Shown: one piece after another, positions 35,385 to 46,182 of the stretch | Numbering within the stretch: position 1 is the stretch's first letter | Layout: every line of letters begins with the position of its first letter | Origin: Dichotomocladium elegans | Taxonomy: Eukaryota > Mucoromycota > Mucoromycetes > Mucorales > Lichtheimiaceae | NCBI GenBank assembly: GCA_025716815.1 | Contig: JAIXMN010000025.1 | Location: 372,001 to 436,000 of the forward strand | Direction: 5' to 3' | DNA length: 64,000 nucleotides | The notes under the pieces: generated by a model | Told to the model about the DNA's origin: nothing | Seen by the model: only the letters and a program-made list of their open reading frames with translations | The model's database searches: none | Position numbers and translations under genes: made by a program

Positions 35385-36230
35385 AGTCTGGTGCGTTTTA
35401 TCTACTTTGCTCTTACCGATTGGCAAAACTGCTCAAAAGGATTGAGTTCCGGCGAAGTAAGGTGCATTGCTATCTTCGAGACTCCTTGAACTTGGAAATA
35501 TCCTCGGCCATATTTATGAGTACTCTAGGTGAATCATCCATTACCAGATCATGTCCCTTCATATATTCATACTTATCCGTTTCATCCGCTATAATTTTGA
35601 GAAGGGTGAGGTGATGTCCAGTTACGTCCTTTGCTTACAAGCTATGGATTTCCTCGCTCTTTTTTTTTTTTTTTTTGGCTCGCATCTGTGTGCGTTTCAG
35701 GCTACATTTGATTATATCTAAGGATGGTATATTTCCTAAGTTTTTATCACTGTAAGTACTGCGGACGTCTTTTTCTTTGACCACGTCATGCTGCTGCGTT
35801 TCTTGTAAATATGGAATACAGAATCATTAAGAACAGCGCAGTTTTTACTAAAGTCAACGTCCGCAATGTTCCATCGGTCGCTTTGAATACTTGAAGGCCC
35901 AAACGCACTGCATTGGTTGCTCTACGATAATGAATAGATTCTCGTCGACGCATACGAAATAATTTTTTTTCGCTCTTCATTAAGTCTACGCGAACGACCT
36001 CTGCTTCTTTGTTTCTTAATATTACTCTCAGGTTTTTTCTCATAGTGTATGACCATCGTTGTGATAAACAAACGTGGGGCTCAAGCTGCTGATGCACTCA
36101 AAATCTTCTCAAACAACGTTTGGAAAATCTGACCGTGCTTTGTTCGGTGTAAGTTGTTGAACTGGGCGTAAACCCCATTCCCTTTCATCCGAATGTCTGT
36201 GCCCGTTCGTCTAGGAATATGGGTGGAACA
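35385..36230 (-). pseudogene. Old, scrambled IS630/Tc1-mariner-type transposase
   Basis: On the minus strand the order of the transposase can be followed: MKGNGVYAQFNN, then FQTLFEKILSASAA (about 36125-36085, equal to FEKVLSASATAK of the copy at 9337). Next come YEKKPESNIKKQRSRGRSRR in a shifted frame (about 36040-35980), a strand like DVDFSKNCAVLNDSVFHI (about 35865-35815, first catalytic Asp region), and GHHLTLLKIIADETDKYEYM then HDLVMDDSP (about 35620-35540, second Asp). At least five frameshifts and many stops occur. It is more diverged than the copy at 36712-37844 and has lost its tail and ends. Confidence 0.65.
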
Positions 36231-36711
36231 AACGGGTTGAAGAGAGTGCGCTTCCTCAGGACAGCTATGTTGATGAATCACCTTTGTATAGGAACCGATT
36301 GTCCCATTCCGGGCGTTGAAAATGTATCAAAGGGAAGGATCGACAGGCCTTAGCATGCACTTTTGTAGAAGTGGATATATTTGAGCCTGGCTTGACTCCC
36401 TTCCGTGATGGCAACTGTGACCGGACAAGCTCCTCCATGTTTCGCTTCGAAGTGATACCATTCCTTGATCGCGCAGCTGGATTTCTTTCCCTCCCTTTCA
36501 GCCTCAGTAATGTTTCATTGGTCTTTACTTCGTCACCATGATAGTCGCAATGTTTGGTACAACAATGTTGTATATCGACTTCAATACTGATCATCTTCTC
36601 GTCCACTGTACTATGACCACCCCGTTTCTATCCTAATTGGATGATCGCACAAAAGTTTATCCTTCATGCTCGCTGACTGCGGCTGCATTGCCGTAGGAAA
36701 CAAGCTTCAAT
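36231..36711. other. Unidentified spacer between transposon relics
   Basis: A 113-codon minus frame (36606-36265) is open but matches no family I know. It may be part of an older transposon or chance. Confidence 0.3.
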
Positions 36712-37844
36712 AGCAAAACAAAAGTAAAATAAAATGTCGCATAGAAACAAAAGGATTGTCGCATGGATAAAGAAGGCCAGGAACATACCCGCTAGTCAAC
36801 AGAAAATATCAGTCGCCTTCTTACTCTTTAACTTACCTCGAAGGGAGCTAGGTGTACCATTGCGGTAACGGTACGGAAGAAGGAGGAAAGGAAGCATCTG
36901 GAGCTGTTGAGCGTCGACGGGCAGATGCGACGGCGGAAAAGTTGGAAGAAGCGAACGAGGAGGGATGACGACGGACCAACGACAACACCAGCGGCCGAAG
37001 CTTCAGGGGAAGCATCGGAGAAAGCAGACGAACAAAAGTACCTCGACGAAGCCATGGTGGAAGACCTGCATGGGTACAGCCAAATCACGGTCCCACCCAA
37101 AGCCCATATCCTCTCCTCTCGAGGCATTTGAGTTGGGCTGGTATCGTTATCTACAGAGGATCCAGAATATTAGAAGATTACAGAATCGAACAACGGTAAA
37201 TATTGCATTTTACTTTGCTCTTGACAGCTGACCAAAATTGCTCCCTCGGATGGAGTGCGGGCGAGTAGGGTGGGTAATAAGCACATCGATATCTTCGACA
37301 CTCGATGTATTTAGCGACATCCTCAGCCTTACGGATAGGTGCATTATCCATTACCCAGTAATGGCCCTTCATATGTTCATACTTATCCATCTCATCCATG
37401 GTAGCCTTAAGGAGGATGTGATAATGTCCAGTGACAGTTCCTCTGATCATAACTTCGGATTGACTTGCGCTCTTTCTTTTCTTGGTTGATGGTTGCTGGA
37501 GTCTCAAGCTACATTTAATGGTCCCTGATGCTGAGATTGTTCATAAGATGGTGGTTGTCTTTGCTCTTTCTTGGGACCATACCGTGCTGCGTGTCATATT
37601 ATATGGAATCCAGAATCATCAAGAAAAACGGCGTTTTTCTAAAGTCGGTATCGGTCATGTCCCTTCATCAAGGATATTGGTCCATATGTTCAGGATAGCC
37701 ATGCTCAACATAAAAAAATAGATTGCTCATATCAGAATGTAAACGTGTATAAAAGGACGAGTTTTTATAGAGATGTAAGCTTTTTGTGCGACGTCTTTCT
37801 GCGTATGCGTAAGTATTTCCGGGCATGGATTTTGGGAAAAAGTG
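36712..37844 (-). mobile_element. Internally deleted IS630/Tc1-mariner-type transposon
   Basis: Third copy of the family. The 5' end (37844 backward) begins CACTTTTTCCC and keeps the GACGTCGCACAAAAA box near 37780-37795. The sequence then jumps, near 37690, from the 5' region to the transposase: DTDFRKTPFFLMILDS-like with a frameshift (about 37655-37600). At 37507-37178 it continues with SEVMIRGTVTGHYHILLKAT, HYWVMDNAPIRKAEDVAKYIE, YYPPYSPALHP and REQFWSAVKSKVK. The GC-rich tail follows (37140-36830), with the conserved GGTAAGTTAAAG box at about 36833 on this strand and AAAATAAAATGTCGCATAG at 36721-36739. The low-coordinate end is frayed. Confidence 0.7.
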
Positions 37845-38029
37845 TTATATCCATATGATTCCAACTTACCCAGAAGGAGCGCTACTGCATCGTGATTATT
37901 TTCATTGGTCAGCGGCAATTGATTTTTCCCAATTCACTGCGCGGTTCTTTTTTCAGTCTCTGAAAAACTGTGAAGCTTTTTTTAAAGCATCTCTCTACTT
38001 TTTCACATTCAAAATAACTGTCGCACGCA
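37845..38029. promoter_or_regulatory. Short promoter region of TFIIF alpha gene
   Basis: Only 185 bases lie between the terminal repeat of the transposon copy and the TFIIF alpha start codon, so the core promoter of this essential gene must sit here or reach into the transposon. CATTGGT at about 37903 is CCAAT-like on the reverse strand, and a CT-rich leader runs 37945-38010. Confidence 0.4.
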
Positions 38030-40268
38030 ATGTCGAGCATATACAATACATCTCATTCTCCCAACAAAGGTCGTGGACGTGCTATACCAGGTCGTCCGAT
38101 GAATACCCCGTATGGAGGCACAGCACCTCGCCCCTTGCTCCAACAACAACAACAACAACAACATCGTCGTACGCCATTGCCACGGAAACCACAACCGCCA
38201 GCTCCAATTCCCCACAACATTCCCTTCAACGATTTCCAACTCATGTCTTGCAAAAAACGTGGAAAGTCTCATGTTATGGACTTTAAGACTAATCGAAAAG
38301 TGGATTTTAAAACGTTCGCTCGGCCTGTAAAATTACAACGCAAAGACAACAACACGGGTTATAATCGCATGCATCAAAGGACTGGTGCTGGTGCTGGCGC
38401 TGGTGCCAGTAGTCATAATGGCATGTCTCATGCAGCAAGCGGGTCGAACACCAAAAGCAGTAACACAGTGGAGGAGATACAGCCTGGTCAGTCACAGCAG
38501 CAGCAACAACAACAACAGCAGCAGCATGGCCCCAAAACAGGTGCTGATACATCGTTAATTGCACCCATGGGTGGAGCAACTCGCAACAAACAAATGCTGT
38601 TCAAGAAACGCACAAAGCAAATATTTCTTGCAAAGGAGGACACACGGGAACTCAAGGAACAGGAACACAAGCCTTGGATTCTTGAGGATTATGATGGACA
38701 AAACAGTTATACTGGCACGTACGAAGGAAGCCAAAAGTCTGATTACGTGTTCTTTGTTGTTTCTGTAAATCGAAAAGTCGAATTGGTGGATTATTATAAG
38801 GCGACTTATAATTTGGTATAGGGAAATGACTTTAAAGTCGTCCCAGTGGATCGATGGTACCGGTTCCAACAGAAACGGAACTTTGCTACCTTTACTCTAG
38901 AGGAGGCCGAAGAGCAGGCACGTTTTAAAGATCAACCGCAGCTCGGTCAATAGCTTATATGTTTTCCGTAGTTGAAAAATCATCAGAAACGAGAGCAAAA
39001 TAGGTGGATGATGCTCAAGCGAAACAGGGAGCTGGCAGAATCTCAAGCCATGCACGATACCGAAATTAAGCCAAAGTTCAAGAAAACAGATCATGGAGAA
39101 GATCTCAATCGAGACTCAGACGATGAAGGAGCACCGTTGAAACGACACGACTCTGACATTGATGACATTGATTTCGACGATGTCTTCCAGGACGATGAAG
39201 AAGGCGGTGTTGAGCATGAAGTAGAGGATGAAGACGCCAGAGAGGGCAAGGTAAATGTGAAGACATACCGAGCCCACTGCAACTTTTCACGAGTTTTGGC
39301 GGTGACTAAAGTTGTGCAATAGGAACGCATAAGGAAGGAGACAAAGGGGTACATCCCCGGCCGGCATGGCGATAGCGATTCTATGGATTTCGAGGAGAAC
39401 CAAAAGTTGACGTCGGAAGGAAAGGTGGGTTACTGTTATTTCTAGGTATGATGCGATATGGCATGCTCATCCGAATGTACAGCAATTGAAAAAACTTGTG
39501 CGCACGCTGGACGAGGACCTTGTGGATGACAGTGATGAGGATGGTGATCCTTATGCCTCAAGCGTATGTAGCAATGTTAGTGTGCTCAGAGAAAACGTCT
39601 TGACCATCTGGATTCAATAGGAAGACGAAGTTGAGTCAGACGCGGACAAGGATGAGACCAAGTCAGAGACTGAGGGCACCCAAAAGAAGGCAGCCGCCCC
39701 ACCTAAAAAGAAGGGTCCTGTGCCGACACCCAAACCACCCGTTCCAAAAAAAGGCCAGACAGCAAAGATCAAAAAGGAAGGCTTGTCTCGGCCGATTGGT
39801 CGCCCCGGATCGCCATCGCTGCACAATAATATCAGCAGAAAGGAGTCGATCTCACCTCCTCCGATGTCTCGTCCACATTCTCCAACTTCGCCAGGTGTTC
39901 CTCGACATCGCGATGTGAGCCCGCCATCTGCGTCACCTCAGAGGAAGAGAAAGGCAGAAGATGCGTTGGGCGATCAACACGCACCCCCGGAAGGTCACAA
40001 ACGAACCCCTATAGCTTCGTCCTCGGCCTCGAGTCCAGCGACAGAAGTTCGACATGAAGAGCCACTTATCACGGAGGCTGATGTGATCGCAGCTCTTCGT
40101 GGAAAGCGGATGTCCACAAAGGAGTTCCTGATGTTATTCAAGCGACGCATCAAGAAAAACCCAAAGAACAGAGAGATTGTTGCCACTCTGCTGAAGCGAG
40201 TTGCGCGTCATATCTCGACAGATGATCCGAAGACACGTGTTCTCGAGTTGCGCCCGGATCTTCAGTAG
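38030..40268 (+). CDS. TFG1: Transcription initiation factor IIF, alpha subunit (RAP74/Tfg1)
   Basis: Six exons, 38030-38764, 38822-38917, 38972-39250, 39323-39424, 39483-39563 and 39621-40268, give 646 aa. The dimerisation (triple-barrel) half includes FNDFQLMSCKKRGKSHVMDF and, across the first junction, GNDFKVVPVDRWYRF, a RAP74 hallmark, split by a linker rich in Gly-Ala and poly-Gln (two glutamine runs, encoded by mixed CAA/CAG). A long acidic then basic middle follows. The C-terminus is the winged helix that binds Fcp1 and TFIIB: ITEADVIAALRGKRMSTKEF, LMLFKRRIKKNPKNREIV and RVLELRPDLQ at the very end. The second intron uses a GC donor (CAG|GCACGT). TFIIF recruits RNA polymerase II to promoters and aids elongation. 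Confidence 0.92.
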
Positions 40269-40600
40269 TGCTAGCTAGTGCTTTATTTCTAAAAACTAAA
40301 AAAAAATTAACACTTCTGCATGCGCTCTGACTCACGGCTTTGATAAAGAAGGCAGCGCTGAACTATAGGGGACATATATCCCAGTACGTACAAGTCGCAT
40401 AGGCGGTCGAGCTTAAATATGACCCATCCCCCCCTGGGACTGATGCAACACATGAACGCGCATCCCTAAATTTCGCGCTTGCTTTAAAAATTCGCGACCC
40501 ACACAGATGGGTTTATATTGCACACCACTTCCTCTTCCTTCGTAACATACTGTAGCATTCCCCCGCAGCAACCGCCAACATAAACCGTGTACCAATAACA
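40269..40600. other. Intergenic spacer, promoter of kinesin gene
   Basis: 332 bases between TFIIF alpha and the kinesin-6 start. No gene seen. An AC-rich leader (40550-40600) precedes the start. Confidence 0.4.
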
Positions 40601-43600
40601 ATGGATCCTGGGACGCCCCATCGCACACCTCATCGTACACCGCACCGCACTCCTCAACGACTTACTCCTCTAAGAACTCCAAGTGGAAAACCCATGTTCA
40701 TGCCATCCGAAATGGTACGCCCCACGCCGCCAGATTTCGCCTCTCTTGCGCTGGAATTACAACAGCAACAGCAACGATCAATTCTTGGTAAACGAAATGA
40801 CGAACGATTTATAAGCTATAATCCAGAAAAGGAACCCATTAAGGTCAATAGAAGGAAAAAGGAGAGACTTGCAAAGACCAACTTGAATTCGTAGGCATAC
40901 TTGAGACTTCGACCCTGCCCAGCCCATCATGCCATTGAAGAACCCTATCTTCAGGTCGTTGACAGCGTTGAAGTATCCATGACACCTCCTGAAGTAAATA
41001 TCTTTCATCAGGGAGGATCGGTGGGGCTATGTGTGCCAGTGTGTAGAAGAAGAGGCTGCTTACATCACGATCCGTCAAGGACTCGAATGCTTACAGAACG
41101 CGAAACCGGGCACCAGAACGATACAAATTTACAAAGATATTTACCGAGTCGGTTAGCCAAAAGGAATTTTTTGACAAGACAACCCTACCGTTAGTAGAGG
41201 ATGTCCTCAAGGGAGAAAATGCATTAGTATTCGCCTATGGTGTTACGAATTCGGGCAAGACATACACTGTCATGGGTACAAAGCAAGAGCAAGGCCTGGT
41301 GCCAAGGACATTAGAGGTTATTTTTAACAGTGTCCAAGGATACCTGAGCGAAGCCAAGGTATGTATGTAACGCGACTACAAGCTGGTCACATATTCATGG
41401 ATTGACTACTTAGCTGAAACCGACCATGCACAGCTTGGTTCAACCCTACGATGATTCAGCAGAGGAGAACCGGGATATTTTGGAACAAGTTAAGAACCGG
41501 GAGACACTTGGCGCTAAAAACATGGTAGTGTTTATATTTTATATGTATATTATCCGTACATGCGAATTTATACGAGCAACGAACGAAGCTAACTCTGTTC
41601 CTTAAGTATCCTATGTTCTTCGATGTATCTCCTCCATCTTTTCGGGACGGGACAGGTTTGGGCACACACACTCTCTCTTTCTATTGAGAAATGATCGCCA
41701 AGAACTTAAAGTTTGGATATTTTCTGGCAGTGATTAAGATGAATGAAAAGTACGAATACGGCATATGGCTTTCATTTGCTGAAATTTATACCGAGAAGAT
41801 ATACGATCTCCTCGTTCAACCTGACAAACAGCTCAAGCGCCGGCAGTTACCACTGAAATACGAGTATCGAAGTGGGCACAAATACATTGCTGGGCTGAAA
41901 CAAGTCAAAGTGCACACCATCGAGGTACGTCTAAAACCTAAGTATGCCACAGTAAGGAAAAGTTAAAAATGCCATTTAGGAAGCATACGCCTTGATGCAT
42001 GAAAGCCAGCGAAATAGAGCCGTCTATTCAACACTGATGAACCATACCAGCAGCCGGAGCCATAGTATTTTTACTATTAGCATTATCCGCTCACCCATAG
42101 ATGAGGAGAACTATGTTATTGATGTAAGCAATGTATTGCAATAGCCGGATAGGATCTAATCTGAAAGCACATAGGATCCATCCTACGCGACTGTTTCTAA
42201 AATCTCCATCGTCGACTTGGCTGGCTCTGAAAGATACAGAAATACGTTCAACAGTGGTACCAATAGATGTCTAATTGTTCCCTCAGCGAAACCTCGCTAA
42301 AGTGAATGTTCTAATCAGGGCAACGCCTCAAGGAGGCGGGAAATATTAACAAGTCGCTGATGGTGCTTGGCCAGTGCATGGAGACACTGCGTCTAAATCA
42401 ACTAAAAGCGGAAGTTGGAAAAGTAAACTATGTCTATGGGATGCGGTTCCTGGTTGGTTCTATTATTTAACGCATAATAGCGCCAAGCGATTGTTCCATT
42501 TCGACACAGCAAGCTGACCGAGTTGTTCAAGAGTTCTTTCGAAGGAGATGGTAAAGCTGTAAGTATGAGGGCATAATTAAAGGGAAGTTTAATCTAATTG
42601 TGCTTACCATGCAGGTAATGGTGGTGAACGTGAATCCTTTCGATACCGGCTTTGACGAGAACAGCCATGTCATGAAATTCGCAGCAGTCGCGAAAAATGT
42701 TGCTACATGGCGGCGTGTCCATCCTAAAATTGATCTGCAGAATATCCCCGGATCAGGTGAAAGAAAGGAATGAAGCGAATACATAAGACTTATCCCAAAT
42801 GGTTCCTCCTTTGTAGCAAAGAGACTTCGGACAAACTCCGGAAGTGCTCAGAAACAGAGGCATCATTCATGTAAAGCTCATTCCATGCGTGTGCATGATC
42901 AGGGACTGAACCATCGACAAACATGCTATCTTTTATAGTGATGGAGCTGGACAATTTGTCATTGGACGAGATAAATATCCCAGTGCTTTCAGATGACGAA
43001 GACGAAGACGATGAAGACCAAGATCCCTTCGTGGATAACCTGATCAATCAATTAGAAGACCTGCGAAGCAAAGTTTGTGATCAGCATGTAGTGGAGCGTG
43101 AAAGCGTTGTACCGGCTTACATTTATTTTTGCTAAACTATCAGTGGGTTGACGCCGAAACACGCTGCGCTACAATCGAATCCAACGTGAGAAAGGAAGTA
43201 TCGAAAGAGATGGAAGCCGAACTACAGAAAATGGAAGATATTTATATGTCTGCATTAAAGTGCAAGGTATTGCGAAATACGGCCGCTATTGCTTAATCCG
43301 AGTTAACCGCAGATAATCTTGTACAGAACGATGCCAATGAACATCAACTCCAGGAGCGAATGGAATACATGCGAGAAGACATGGGAGGTAAATAACTAGG
43401 ACACCTGCTTTCTTTCCGAGCTAATACACTCTGTCACTAGATCCTGCCCTTAACCGCATCTGGACTGATGTGAGTAAAGAATGTCTGCTAGATCGGTCGT
43501 GATATTAAATTTTACATGAACAAGTTGCGAGAACGACAACAGCATCTGACTGTGGAAATCGATCATTTACGAGCAATCATGCGAGACCACGAGACGACTA

Positions 43601-44983
43601 AGAATAGCTTGCTGGAAAAGGTATTTGGGATATAGCGCTCAACACCAGAAATTCTTAAAAGCATCCATCAAGATTGCAGAACTAGAAAGCGACAAAAGAA
43701 GAGAGCAGGAGATAAACCGACAGCTTGCACAGCAGCTTCGTGAGCGAGAAAAAGGGGACGTCTTTAAACCGGAGACAACGGACGAGGCTGAAGATACTTC
43801 ACAGCCGTCCACTGAGTCTGAATTAAAGAGCACCAACGATCCAAAATATCAAGAGCTATTGGAACTGAGGAAAAGATTAAGACGTAGCGTGTTCAAAGGT
43901 GGAGACGAGGTATGTAGATACTACGAATGGATAATATATGAGCAGAGCCATATAACGTTATGATATGTATCCAGTACGCCCATGACACTGGCGAGATCAT
44001 GAAGGAAGTCGAGGACTTTGATGGTGTCACCTTCGAACTTGTTAAAGTGAGTTTATTTTCTAGCAAATGAATATGATTTGGATACTGACGCATTCCATTA
44101 GGAAACCAACATGGGACGTTTACTAAAGCTCATTGCACAAAAAAAGTTTGACAAGGACCCTCAAAATATCCAAGGACGCGCCAAAAATCTCTTCAAACGC
44201 TTTGCTCGTTTGTCCATCAACGTTCTAGCACCACCGCCAGTGTCTCCGCCTACACCAATGACAACAAAGCAACAGCGACGAAGGACATACAGACATCAAC
44301 ATCCTGGGCGGACTGTCCATGTCAGTGTAGATGCCGGTAAAGAAGAAGATCTGATATCCGATATGCGCATTGCCCTGGAAACACTACAGCATGAAAACAT
44401 GAAATTAAAAAGCCGAGTCAAGGTATAATGGTTCTCCGGTGTGTAAATTACATATTAATAACTCCTGTCGAAAGGCGATGAATGATGGACATCGTCGTTT
44501 AAAAGAAGCATTCGAAAAAACCAAGAATATCAGTAACGACGTCCCGATCTTATCTACCTTCCCACGCCCGCAAGACGTTAACCTGCTTAGTTCAGTGCAA
44601 CATGAGTCATCATCATCAGCGTCTGCGATAGCTTGTGAAGAGGTATATCAATTACAGCAGCACTAGCAGTGATGCGGACATCCAAATGGCTGAACACTAA
44701 CACATGGACAATTACGTAGAAAAGTAAGGTCCTCACACAGCAGCCCTCTGTGTCGTCCTCTGCAGAGTTTATTTCCATCATGGAACAAACTCCTTTATCA
44801 GTTACTGACTCGGATGATGAACAAGCCGAAAGCGAGGATCTTTCAATGGCATCACAAGACAGCGAAAAGCGCTTATTAGCACGGAGGAAGAGGTAGGCTG
44901 CTATCTAAAACAAAGCTATTTACTAAAGATTTCTGACTGAAATGTACCGGAACAACAGAAGAACCGGAGCAGTCGAGCAATGA
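40601..44983 (+). CDS. Kinesin-6 family motor protein (KIF20/MKLP-like)
   Basis: Twenty-three exons can be joined in phase (first 40601-40843, P-loop exon 41047-41358, last 44959-44983) for about 1035 aa. The small exon 41607-41655 and the end of exon 42939-43087 are the least certain. The motor holds PIKAYLRLRPCP, RYKFTKIFTESVSQKEFF, NALVFAYGVTNSGKTYT (P-loop; GVTNSGKTYT is the kinesin-6 form), a long insert before SFAEIYTEKIYDLL, NHTSSRSHSIFTI (switch I), KISIVDLAGSERYRNT (switch II) and INKSLMVLGQCMETLR. An acidic stretch (DDEDEDDEDQD) and long coiled coil follow, and the C-terminus is basic (LLARRKR). Kinesin-6 motors organise the spindle midzone and cytokinesis. The N-terminus has four TP(H/Q)R repeats, a possible CDK target. 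Confidence 0.9.
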
Positions 44984-45627
44984 TCGAGTCGTCGGACTGC
45001 ATACGCCGCTTATACACCCACGATTATTACTATCCCTTATAATACTCTCCTTTCATCGTATCTTTGCATATAACACATCCATTCTCAGAGCTCACAGATC
45101 TACCTTGTTTGTATGGCCACGAAGATGAATACACGCAAAAAAATGCCATCGTCGCTGTGTGTGTGGGTGTAGGTGTTACTAGTGTAATACACTGATGAGG
45201 CTTTCTTTGAAAACATGAACCGCTAGAAGACTTTAGTTGTCTATTTTTTTCGCGATGCAAAGCTAAAACGGTGGTTTGATTTCCGTCGTTGTGCATGGGT
45301 TGATCTGTTGTGAAAATTCGCGTTTGTGCAGCCAACATTGCCCACGTACATACATACATAATACATAGATGGCTCGAGCATGGCACTCGTTAATAATGCT
45401 GACCTACCTTTTCGCATGCAGTCGAGCATATCGTATACATGATACGTTGATACAAGGTTTCTGTAAACGAACTCACGCCGAAGAGGATTAGGAACATGCC
45501 GTTCATCCGCATGGTCCGCATATGTAACAAATAATCACCATTGACTTGGGCTAATAAAAACAAGGCACATGTCGGCTATTTTTCAATTTTCTCTTCTCTT
45601 TCTACTGACCGGCGCCCCTCCCCCCAC
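44984..45627. other. Intergenic, no gene recognised
   Basis: 3' flank of the kinesin gene. Minus-strand frames of 118 and 62 codons overlap here without recognisable domains. The final 60 bases are CT-rich and fit a leader for the next gene. Confidence 0.35.
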
Positions 45628-45966
45628 ATGCACACTGCTTATAATAAACCACCCGATTTGTTTCTACTAGTTTCATCAGATGATGAAGAGGAAGAGAACG
45701 AAGACTGCTATCTGCACGATTCTACGTCTCCCGCTACACCACCACCGCCTTATAGCGACCATGATAACTGCAATTCATATATATCACTACCATCACCGCC
45801 GCCTTCAAAAGCCATGAATAACGGACCGCGACAGTGTAAATCTTATCAACCAGCCCGCGCGCTAAAGTTCCTGAAACATGCATTTGTGTCTCGGAAACGA
45901 GTTTCAAACACTCGACAACGGCCGTCCAAGCGTCCTCAGGATGGTAAAACGAATCCATTCGAATAA
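45628..45966 (+). CDS. Small PPxY-containing protein of 112 aa, unknown
   Basis: Intronless frame from the ATG at 45628, after a CT-rich leader (45590-45625). The frame is open further back to 45541. The product has an acidic run (SSDDEEEENEDC), a TPPPPYSDHD segment with a PPxY WW-domain ligand, and a basic C-terminus (RKRVSNTRQRPSKRPQ). AATAAA overlaps the stop codon, which would give a very short 3' UTR or belong to a short transcript. No family recognised. The PPxY motif parallels the membrane protein at 3535 and suggests a partner of a Rsp5/NEDD4-type ligase, which is inference. Confidence 0.5.
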   Translation: MHTAYNKPPDLFLLVSSDDEEEENEDCYLHDSTSPATPPPPYSDHDNCNSYISLPSPPPSKAMNNGPRQCKSYQPARALKFLKHAFVSRKRVSNTRQRPSKRPQDGKTNPFE

Positions 45967-46182
45967 AAAAGTCGCAGTTGTGTATATACATCAGCGAGGA
46001 GGGCTCCCTTCTTCCTCTGTTTTTTTTTTTTTTGCTCTCTGTTGGAAACGGCCTGTATTTCAAAGAAGGGAGTGTTATCCAGCCCTCGGGGCTGGATCAA
46101 TTTTACTTCATGCGTGCCATGTGCTTTTTTATTTTTCCCATTTTCCTTCTCTTCCTTATTTATCCCGCAATTTGCAGGGAAC

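Noticed and set aside
45030..45429. 118-codon minus-strand frame between the kinesin and PPxY genes
   Set aside because: No domain, no leader, and it overlaps simple GTGTGT-type sequence; treated as chance.
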